From assembly GCA_023014365.1 (NCBI GenBank), contig JAEBUN010000001.1:2728001-2792000 (forward strand): DNA of 64,000 nucleotides. The letters run 5' to 3'. This DNA comes from Lepiota brunneoincarnata. Lineage: Eukaryota; Basidiomycota; Agaricomycetes; Agaricales; Agaricaceae. Of the stretch, positions 47,620 through 56,900 are shown piece after piece (position 1 is the stretch's first letter; the number at the start of each line of letters is the position of its first letter). A program made the position numbers and the translations under genes. The notes beneath the pieces are model-generated. The model was not told the DNA's origin. It was given only the letters and a program-made list of their open reading frames with translations, and made no database searches.

Positions 47620-48643
47620 CTATATATACCCACCCGTCCCTAATAAGAATCCTAAAGACTTGTTGTAATCTACCTCCGGGCTCTGATATCCAGGAGGGGC
47701 ACTCGAGTAAGTCGTGACGCCAGCTAATTGTCTAGAAGTAATCTTGACTGGCATCGACAGTAAGGGCTTCTCCTTGCCGCGGTTACGACCTTTCGGTGCC
47801 CAACCTGTGGCTCCAAAACACAAAAAATCAACCGTGTACTGCGAAATAGTCACGAAACCGGTCTTTGCACCGGAAGCTCACTCACCTCGATGGAGAGTCT
47901 TGGAAACACGAACGTGGGTCTCAATTTCATCTCCAAGTCAATTTCGCCGTGCAAGACTCTATGGTTCTCCCCGCCTCCTGGTTCGTTCACTCTCCAGAAG
48001 TAAGCTTTACTCAGTCCGACAGTAGAAAAATTCTTAGCCTTTCTGTCTGGGTTCTCGGCGGTTGCATCAGACCTAGTGATTATAGCTCGAACGAGTTTTA
48101 CCTTGATCGCTGCCGGGTTGCTGAGCACATCAAGGACCTGAGTATCCTCAGACTCCAGAACTAGATGCAGTGGGATATGAGATCCTAATGCATATTGTAG
48201 TGGTGTTGCGATGGCCAGCTGTTCGGGTTCAGAACAATGATGAGTGGGACTTATGCATAAGGGATTGAGCTTTTTATTATTGCATTCACCTGACATTGGA
48301 TCTCCACGTCTTTGCTACCAAAGAGGACGCCTTCGACCCTGACTTTCTGTAACACGTCCCACCCTTCTGGATCCACTTTTGGACTTGGCAAAGGGCTTCC
48401 TTCCACATAAGCCAATCCTCAATGGTGTTGGCGATGATTCTGGTACGGTGAGGGGCTGATAGAAGAAATTTGTTGTTAACCTTTGGATTGAGCCGGTGAT
48501 CAGCCGACTCGCGTAACCTAACAAAAAAAGAGCACAAACTCACTTCTGGCTGACTTTGAGCATTCTTCTCTTTACTGTGACCACCAGTCTATAATCCAAA
48601 TACGTAGGACTTGCCCTCTCCGAAAAGCTGGGTGGTAACTGGA

Positions 48644-48648
48644 AGAAC
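48644..48648. repeat. left target-site duplication of element A
   Basis: AGAAC directly before the 5' LTR, repeated at 59948-59952 after the 3' LTR; five bases as expected for copia elements. The duplicated bases belong to the arrestin coding sequence. Confidence 0.85.
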
Positions 48649-49046
48649 TGTTGGAATCCCAAACGCTCTACGAGGACAACAACCGGCAGTCCAAGCGTTG
48701 ATCGCTTGGACACACAGCGTTCCGTTTCATCCACGTAGGCATGGGTCCTTTACTCCCGTTACCATTCCTCTTCCCCCACACGATCGGTAGCCAATGCACT
48801 GCCCGGACTATTATCTACTTTTCTTTATTGTCTCTTTTTACCTTAAATACAGTAGCTGCGAACCGTCAGCCTCAGTTCTCGCGCATACGAGTATCTGAGG
48901 CTGTAAGTGGTCTACCGTTCATATATTCCTTTAATACTTACAAATGCCTGTGTAGAACGTATTACTCGTATTCTTTCAGGTGACGAATATTATTAGTTCT
49001 CGCGCATACGAGTATCTGAGGCTAACGTATTACTCGTATTCTTTCA
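48649..49046 (+). repeat. 5' LTR of element A (398 bp)
   Basis: Starts TGTTGGAATCCC and ends TTCTTTCA. Contains an imperfect hairpin at 48870-48900 (CCTCAG...CTGAGG arms with an inner CTCG/CGAG pair), then a GTAAGTGG at 48903 and two CTTTCAG sites ending at 48979 and 49047. The hairpin sequence and the CTTTCAG block are each present twice. Differs from the 3' LTR at 48688 only (A versus G in a CpG). Confidence 0.92.
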
Positions 49047-49061
49047 GGTTATGGGCCCCGC
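49047..49061 (+). other. primer-binding site of element A, complementary to the initiator-tRNA anticodon arm
   Basis: GGTTATGGGCCCCGC follows the LTR directly; its complement ends CCCATAACC, the anticodon arm of eukaryotic initiator methionine tRNA. The same 15 bases follow the LTR of element B. This is the half-tRNA priming mode known from Drosophila copia. Confidence 0.65.
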
Positions 49062-49065
49062 TACC

Positions 49066-49170
49066 ATGGCAAACGTAAATGACATATTACCCTCCTCTGT
49101 ACCAAAGCTGGACTTGTCGGGATCGAATTGGGCGATCTTCAGGCTGCGCTTCAGGGCAGCTGTCCAAGGA
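49066..49170 (+). pseudogene. gag N-terminal fragment of element A
   Basis: Reads MANVNDILPSSVPKLDLSG then NWAIFRLRFRAAVQGKG, matching the start of the gag of element B (MSTVNDMLPTSVPKLDVSGG ... VLRFQTVIQGKG). The frame then runs into antisense integrase sequence at the rearrangement junction near 49170, so only about 35 codons of gag remain here in sense orientation. Confidence 0.8.
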
Positions 49171-50189
49171 AAAGGGATAGGGGGGGTAGCCACAGCAGTG
49201 GTGGGCGCCTCATTAGTGGGCACCTCGTTAGTAGCAGGTTGACCGGTCAGTGATACTGCACCTGGAATCTCGCTCGCTGGTTGCCTCTCCCCCTCGAGAT
49301 TTCCATTTCCTTCACTAATGAAACGGAAGTTTCGTTCAACCCTTATAGCTCCTGTATCTGGATACCAGATCCTAGAGCCGTTGCTCTCAGCGTCGTACCC
49401 AACCCAGCGGCCCTTTCTTGCACGGCATCCTAACTTGTCCCCTTTTTCCTGGTGTACCCACACCTCAGCACCCCACTCCCGCACGTTTCCCAGGTCTGGT
49501 TTTTGTCTATACAACACTTCAAAGGGAGTCGTTCCTTTTACGGCCTTTGTGCCGGTCCGGTTCATCAACCAAATGACATGTGATACTGCCTCCGCCCACA
49601 GGTACTTCGGGAGTCGACTGGCATGAAACAATGCCCGAACACGTTCAAGGATGGTACGATTTCGGCGCTCAGCCACACCATTATGTTGGGGTGTGTCATG
49701 AACGGTGAGTTTAGCCTGAGTTCCCCTGGACTTCAGATATTGCTGGAACTCACTACTCGTATACTCGCCACCCCTATCAGAATGCAGGACCTTAATGCGT
49801 GTGCCGTGCTGCGTCTCACACCAAGCCTCAAAGGCTTTATACGCTCCAAAGACTTCATCCTTTGTCGCCAAAAATTCAACGCATGTCCATCGTGAATAGT
49901 CGTCTGTAAAGGTAACGTAGTAGCGTCTCCCTTTTCTGGTGTTGAACCGTGCTGGTCCCCATACATCGGTGTGGACCTCCTCTCCAACGTTGGCTGCTCG
50001 CTCTCCCCCTCGGACCTTTGCCACCGGAAGTTTTGTAGCTTTGGCGAATGCACATGAGTCGCAAAACACGTCTGTTGAGCCATCCGCATCCAAACTCAAG
50101 CCAGTGACTAAGCCATCCTGCACAAGCTTGCGAGCTGCGGTCCCAGAAATATGCCCAAGGCGACGGTGTATCATATCTAGGGTGAGTGG
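49171..50189. repeat. left arm of ~1.02-kb inverted repeat (integrase)
   Basis: Reverse complement of 51517-52536. The only difference I found in the encoded protein is Ala versus Val in ERQPASEIPG/ERQPVSEIPG, caused by C versus T in a CpG. Confidence 0.85.
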
Positions 50190-51516
50190 TTCGCCAACCG
50201 CATTTACTTCATCACCATCCCTGACCAGCTTGTATAGCCCCTTCTCGTTCTTGGGAATTTCTGCCACTCGAGCACCTTCAGGATTACGGACAATGCATTT
50301 TCCATTTCCAAATGTCACAGTGAAACCAGCATCGTCTAGACGGCCAACTGAGACAAGTGTGTATCCAGCTGCTGGTGAATAAAGGACTTCACTGAGTTGT
50401 AGTTGCGAGGCAGAGATACCGTTCGGAACATTTAGAATGACTTCGCCCTTTCCAACAGCGCTGAAACATTGTTTATTTGCAGCTTGTAGCGGTCGTGGTG
50501 GGATGGCTTGGAAAGTGCTGAACATATCGCGATAGGGGGATATGTGCCTTGAGGATCCAGAGTCAATGACTTCGACTCTTGTTGTGGTACGATCTTCGGT
50601 AACCTTCCCAACTTCGATTTCCTCATCCTTCTGTGTCACCAATAGGGCTTCATCAACATCTAAGTCGTCTTCCACTGCCATTATCTCCACAACGTCATCC
50701 TCAGCATCCAAGACGATGAATGACTCGTCATCATCCGCATCCTCAACAACATTTGCTCCACTAGCTTTTGGCTTCGGATGCGCCTGGACAGTCTTGTCCC
50801 CTTCAGCCTTTCCCACATTTGGGCATTCCCGTTTCCAGTGCCCAATTTCGCCACATTTGTGGCATTTCCCTGGCTTCTTCCCCTTTTTTCCCCCATTCTC
50901 AACTCCCAGAGCATCATCACCGCCATCAGCCTTAGAGCCACCGTGCACTCTAGCTGCGCGGGAACGCTCCCACTCATCACTTATCATCGTGATCAAGACG
51001 TCAGGCTCGATTGTGTAATTGAGGTTTGCATGGAGACGTGCAGCTGATAGTTGGGCCGATGCATATGAAGATAACCACCTAGGTAAGGATTGTATTACCG
51101 TGCTGCGATAGTCGTCATCGCTGATCTTCACACCGACAGAAGTCAGCTCAGCGCGTTTTGAATGAAGTTCTCCTAGGAAGACCCTGACATCTCCCCTTTC
51201 TGGGCAATGCGCTGTCATGAATTCACGATGCATCTGTGCCTGTGAGAAGGCACCCTTGTAAGTATATTCCTTTTCGATAGCGTTCCACATTTCCTTTACG
51301 CTCTCCAGGTCCGCGATGACGATCAACGTCGAGTCGGGGATGCGTTGCGTGATTAAGGAACGAGCGATGGACTCATCTCGCTCCCAGCTGTGGACGTCAT
51401 CGATGCTTGGTACGTGGGGAGGGGCATCCTTCATAGGTCCCTCACCGTCTTTTCCCTTTTCGCTAGCCGGTCTCGCCGTAAATATTCCTTGTGTGAAGAC
51501 TGGACGCTTCACACTT
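49171..51516 (-). pseudogene. reversed gag-protease-integrase segment of element A
   Basis: Read on the reverse strand from about 51515 down to 49171: a gag part (ESIARSLITQRIPDSTLIV, DVRVFLGELHSKRAELTSVG), a zinc knuckle CHKCGEIGHWKREC (canonical CX2CX4HX4C), protease DSGSSRHISPY, GAG-pre-integrase HRRLGHISGTAARKL with the CxxC zinc site, and the integrase core with its three acidic residues (HTDVWGPARF; VLHSDRGGEYTSSEF; NGVAERRNRT). It carries no frame break, so reversal happened recently. It ends at TPPIP next to the forward gag fragment. The first 1.02 kb (49171-50189) is the left arm of the inverted repeat. Confidence 0.88.
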
Positions 51517-52536
51517 CCACTCACCCTAGATATGATACACCGTCGCCTTGGGCATATTTCTGGGACCGCAGCTCGCAAGCTTGTGCAGGATGGCTTAGTC
51601 ACTGGCTTGAGTTTGGATGCGGATGGCTCAACAGACGTGTTTTGCGACTCATGTGCATTCGCCAAAGCTACAAAACTTCCGGTGGCAAAGGTCCGAGGGG
51701 GAGAGCGAGCAGCCAACGTTGGAGAGGAGGTCCACACCGATGTATGGGGACCAGCACGGTTCAACACCAGAAAAGGGAGACGCTACTACGTTACCTTTAC
51801 AGACGACTATTCACGATGGACATGCGTTGAATTTTTGGCGACAAAGGATGAAGTCTTTGGAGCGTATAAAGCCTTTGAGGCTTGGTGTGAGACGCAGCAC
51901 GGCACACGCATTAAGGTCCTGCATTCTGATAGGGGTGGCGAGTATACGAGTAGTGAGTTCCAGCAATATCTGAAGTCCAGGGGAACTCAGGCTAAACTCA
52001 CCGTTCATGACACACCCCAACATAATGGTGTGGCTGAGCGCCGAAATCGTACCATCCTTGAACGTGTTCGGGCATTGTTTCATGCCAGTCGACTCCCGAA
52101 GTACCTGTGGGCGGAGGCAGTATCACATGTCATTTGGTTGATGAACCGGACCGGCACAAAGGCCGTAAAAGGAACGACTCCCTTTGAAGTGTTGTATAGA
52201 CAAAAACCAGACCTGGGAAACGTGCGGGAGTGGGGTGCTGAGGTGTGGGTACACCAGGAAAAAGGGGACAAGTTGGGATGCCGTGCAAGAAAGGGCCGCT
52301 GGGTTGGGTACGACGCTGAGAGCAACGGCTCTAGGATCTGGTATCCAGATACAGGAGCTATAAGGGTTGAACGAAACTTCCGTTTCATTAGTGAAGGGAA
52401 TGGAAATCTCGAGGGGGAGAGGCAACCAGTGAGCGAGATTCCAGGTGCAGTATCACTGACCGGTCAACCTGCTACTAACGAGGTGCCCACTAATGAGGCG
52501 CCCACCACTGCTGTGGCTACCCCCCCTATCCCTTTA
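51517..52536. repeat. right arm of ~1.02-kb inverted repeat (integrase)
   Basis: Pairs with 49171-50189 across a 1.33-kb spacer that holds reversed gag and protease. Confidence 0.85.
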
Positions 52537-53454
52537 TCGACTGCGACAATCGATCCGCCTGCTGTCCCTCAGGTGAAGGACACTGCCAATGATGATGAAC
52601 CATCTGTAGTAGGTGCCTTTTCTGGCCGATCGCAACGTGTCCGGAACCCGAGCAGAAAAGCCCAAGATGTGCTTGAAGGTAAAGCGGTCACTTTGGCAGA
52701 GGAAGTTGAATGGGAAGACGTGTATGCTTTTGCGGCGGAAATGGAAGAGGCTGAGGGTCTGGAGCCAGGAAGTTTCAAAGAAGCAAAGGGCAGAGGGGAC
52801 TGGAGCCTATGGAAGACGGCGATGGAAGAAGAGCTGGCAATGTTGAAGAAGTCGGGAACGTGGGAACTTGTTGATCCGCCGAGTGGAGTCAATGTTGTTG
52901 GATCCAAGTGGGTATACAAAGCCAAACGAGATGCCTCAGGCAATGTCGTCCGCTACAAGGCCCGCCTGGTTGCACAGGGCTTCTCACAAGTCCCAGGGGT
53001 CGACTACTTCGACACGTTTGCACCTGTTGCAAAATTGGCCTCAATCCAAACCGTCCTTGCCATAGCTGCGGCATGCAACATGGAAATACACCAGATTGAT
53101 ATTAAGGGTGCGTATTTGAACGGCAATCTTACGGAGACCGTTTATATGCGTCAGCCACCTGGTTTCACCAATCCCGCTCACCCCAATCATGTTTGCCTGC
53201 TGAAGAAGACGTTATATGGGCTCAAACAGTCAGGCCGTCGCTGGTATCAACGACTTTGCGAAATCTTAGTCGACAACATGGGTTTTCAACGCTGCGAGGT
53301 GGACCATAGTGTATTTTTCAAGACCACTCCTGACCTCAGCATCATTCTTGTACACGTCGATGACTGTACACTCGTAGCAGACTTAGGAAAGGTCATCGGG
53401 TGGATTAAGGAGCGAGTTTCTGATTTTGTGGAGATTACGGATCTAGGAGAGATC

Positions 53455-53459
53455 CACTG
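53455..53459. repeat. left target-site duplication of element B
   Basis: CACTG at 53455-53459 and again at 58679-58683, directly flanking the LTRs. Removing element B and one copy restores the RT frame of A (LGEIHWLLGIELKRD). Confidence 0.88.
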
Positions 53460-53848
53460 TGTCGAGCTCGCAAACGCGTGCCGAGTTCCGGTCTCCGTTT
53501 AGCTGGCGTCCTTTTCCCGCCCTTTCATGTTTGTTCCATATCCCGCGCTCCGTTTCTCTTGCACGGTCTCTACCATTTTTATCTTTTATGCTATGCCCTT
53601 ACCGTCCTCCTCTGCCCGTACACTATTGCTATTGTGCTTATTGTCTACGTACAAGCGCGTGTATCGTAGTGTTAGATAAATAGTCTCTTGCTTGTAGTCG
53701 CACTTCAGCTCTCGCGTCGAGACTGAAGTGAGTATTCTATCAATACCTTTAATTACTGTACTGACTACTTTGTAGTATACCTTACTACGTTCTACAGGTA
53801 AACTCTAGCTCTCGCGTCGAGACTGAATATACCTTACTACGTTCTACA
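53460..53848 (+). repeat. 5' LTR of element B (389 bp)
   Basis: Starts TGTCGAGCTCG and ends GTTCTACA. Contains a hairpin at 53701-53730 (CACTTCAG...CTGAAGTG with inner CTCG/CGAG), a GTGAGT at 53728 and two TTCTACAG sites ending at 53797 and 53849. Three differences from the 3' LTR: 53478, 53527 and 53658, all within CpG. Confidence 0.92.
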
Positions 53849-53863
53849 GGTTATGGGCCCCGC
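53849..53863 (+). other. primer-binding site of element B
   Basis: GGTTATGGGCCCCGC immediately after the LTR, identical to that of element A; complementary to the initiator-tRNA anticodon arm. Confidence 0.65.
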
Positions 53864-53911
53864 GCCAACGTGCTATTAACCAGATAACCGAATACATTGA
53901 TCTATTGTGCA

Positions 53912-56900
53912 ATGTCTACTGTAAACGATATGCTCCCTACGTCAGTACCAAAGCTGGATGTGTCTGGGGGAAACTGGGCAATCTTTGTGCTACGTTTCCA
54001 GACAGTAATCCAAGGAAAGGGACTGTGGGGCCATTTCGATGGTAGTTTGCTGCGTCCTGAACTCCCAACCTCAACCAGTGGGTCACAACCCACAGCCACT
54101 CTTTCCACTGCTCCCACAGCTCCTGCTACCACCACCCCTGTTACGACTGCTCCCACAGCTCCTACTACAACCACACCTGCTGCTCCTATTGCCACTACTG
54201 AAATGGTCGAGACTTGGGAAAGGAACGAAAATATCGCTCGCTCCTTGCTTGCCCAACGTCTCCCAGATTCCACGCTAATGGTCACTGCTGGTCATCATAC
54301 TGTCAAGCTGATGTGGGACTCTATAAAGCGAGAATACACTTACAAGAGTGCCTTCTCGCAAGCTCGGCTTCGTCGCGAATTTATGACCATGCGATGCCCT
54401 GACAGGGGTGATGTTCGTCTATTCCTAAATGAGATACGTTCCCGAAAGGCCGAGCTGGGTGCTGTTGGTGTCACCATCAGTGACGACGACTATAGGAGTG
54501 CAATCCTCCAGTCCCTACCCCGTTGGTTATCATCCTACGCATCAAATCAATTATCTGCTGCCCAACTTCATAGTTCCCTCCAACATACCATTGAGCCCGA
54601 AATCCTGATCATATTGATTAGCGATGAATGGGAGCGAGCACGCCCTGAACGATCAAGGGCTGGAAATGCTAAACCGGAACACGACGATGCCCTGGTTACT
54701 GAAGGAAGCAAAGGTAGCAATGGAGGTGGGAAGCCGAAAGGGAAGGGAAAGAAAAAGGGTCCGTGCTGGAACTGCGGTGGTGAACACTGGAAGCGAGAAT
54801 GTCCCAACCCGAAAAAGCCTATCAGCGAAAGGAGGGATGGGGAGAAAGGAGGAAACTCACCTAACAAGAAGGGTGGAAGTGCTAATGCCGTGACGGCGGA
54901 CAGCGATGATGAGGATTGCTCCCTCATGGTTGAGGAGTGGTTGGACTCCGAAACGGATGCAAGCTGGTCAGAAGTCGAAACGAATCTTACCGGGTCGTGG
55001 AGTGAAGAGGAGTCAATGAGCGAGTTTGATGACCTTGACATCGACGACTTCAGTGTAGCTATTGATGAAGTTGTAAGTGCCACTGAACCAAGCCCAACCC
55101 AAGTCGAAGTTTTCGACTCAGGTGCTACGAATCACATCTCCCCATACCGAGATATTTTTGCGACCTTCCAACCCATCCCACCTCGACCTCTACGTGCTGC
55201 AAACAAGAAGGCCTTCAATGCCATTGGAAAGGGTGAAGTAGTACTAGAATTGCCGAACGGAGCTACCTCATCACAACTCCACCTCAGCGAAGTCCTGTAT
55301 TCACCTGAGGCAGGCTACACTCTTGTGTCGATTGGCCGACTTGATGACGCTGGCTTCTCAACCACCTTCGCCAATGGCAAGTGCATCATTCGTGATATGG
55401 GTGGTGCCCGGATTGCCGAGATCCCGAGAACCGGACGAGGCCTGTATAAATTGATCAAAGAGACAGAAGAGGTAAATGTGGTGAGCGAACCACTCAGCTT
55501 GGACATGCTGCATCGTCGCCTAGGCCACATTTCAGCTGGTGCTGCTCGAAAGCTTATTCGCGATGGCCTGGTGACTGGCCTAAAGCTAGAAGATGGAACG
55601 GACACAGACATTTTCTGTGAGTCATGTGCCTATGGCAAAACAACTCGGCTGCCGATTTCAAAGGTCCAGGAGGGTGAGAGAGCATCATCGCTCGGTCAGG
55701 AGATCCATTCCGATGTCTGGGGGCCTGCACGAGTGGAGACAAAGCGAGGAAAGCGTTACTACGTGACCTTTATCGATGACTTCTCAAGGTGGACTCACAT
55801 CGATTTCCTCTCAAACAAGTCCGACGTTTTCAATGCCTACCGGAACTTCGATGCGTGGTGTGAAACACAATTTGGCACGCGTATTAAGGCCCTACACTCG
55901 GACAGAGGTGGGGAATACACCACAGGCGAGTTTCAGTCCTATCTAAAGTCCCGAGGCACGGAAACCAAGCTCACCGTACACGACACACCCCAACACAATG
56001 GGATTGCCGAACGCCGAAATCGAACGATTGTTGAGCGCACGCGTGCAATACTGCATGCAAGTCGCCTCCCAAAGTTGCTATGGGCAGAAGCGGTTGCCTA
56101 TGTAGTTTGGTTGATGAACAGGACTGGTACCCGAGCAGTTGAGGGGAGAACGCTGTTCGAAACAATATATGGCCGCAAACCAGACTTGCGAGCAGTACGC
56201 GAGTGGGGAGAGGAGGTGTGGGTACACCAGGCAGGAGGGGACAAGCTCGGTGGGCGAGCGAAGAAAGGGAGATGGGTCGGGTATGATGCCGAGAGCAATG
56301 GCTCTCGCATCTATTTTCCAGACACAAGTGCTATAAAGATCGAGCGTAATTTCCATTTTATTAACTCAGGTCGTCCCGGGCTCGAAGGGGAGCACTCACC
56401 AGCAAGCGAGCCTAGAAACGACCCATTACGCAGCACTAGTGCCCCAAATGAGACACAAGACACCCCCACCCCCTTCCCTGATCAACAACCAGCCGATTTC
56501 ACAGCCGATTCCCAAAAAAGCGATGCTGAAAGCGACGTCAGCCCAAAGGAGTTGCCTAGCGAGGCTGATCCACAGGTACCAAGACCCCAGCGTGCCCGAA
56601 ATCCAAGCACCAAAGCTAAAGACATCCTAGAGGGGCGAGCAGTCACTCTGGCAGAAGAACAAGACTGGGCTGATGTTCACGTCCTAGCAGCAGACATTGA
56701 GGAGACCGAGGGATTGGAACCTGGGAGCCTGCAGGAGGCGAGGAAACGAGCAGACTGGGAGTTGTGGAAGAAGGCCATGGAGGAAGAACTTACTATGTTG
56801 GGCGATGCCGGAACGTGGGAACTCGTTGATCGGCCAATCGGAGCTAATGTTGTCGGCTCAAAATGGGTCTTCAAAGCAAAAAAGGATGCCGCTGGAAATG

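Larger units (their letters stand above)
51517..53459 (+). pseudogene. forward integrase and reverse-transcriptase segment of element A
   Basis: Opens at LTLDMIHRRLGHISG, the same point at which the reversed copy ends, and carries a complete integrase core, a linker, then the RT domain: NVVGSKWVYKAKRDASGN, VDYFDTFAPVAKL, IHQIDIKGAYLNG, RQPPGFTNPAHPNH, LYGLKQSGRRWYQRL and the catalytic VHVDDCTLV (HVDD where YVDD is commonest). It is cut off at DLGEIHC by insertion of element B at 53460. No upstream gag or protease in this orientation, so the frame has no proper start. Confidence 0.88.

Noticed and set aside
49044..51767. 907-codon reverse open frame taken as one host protein
   Set aside because: It joins antisense sequence, reversed gag-pro-integrase and antisense gag across rearrangement junctions; only the retroelement part is real coding sequence, and it is not a host gene.
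51316..53502. 728-codon forward open frame as a complete polyprotein
   Set aside because: It starts in antisense gag and ends in the LTR of element B (VELANACRVPVSV comes from the LTR), so both ends are artefacts of insertion and inversion.
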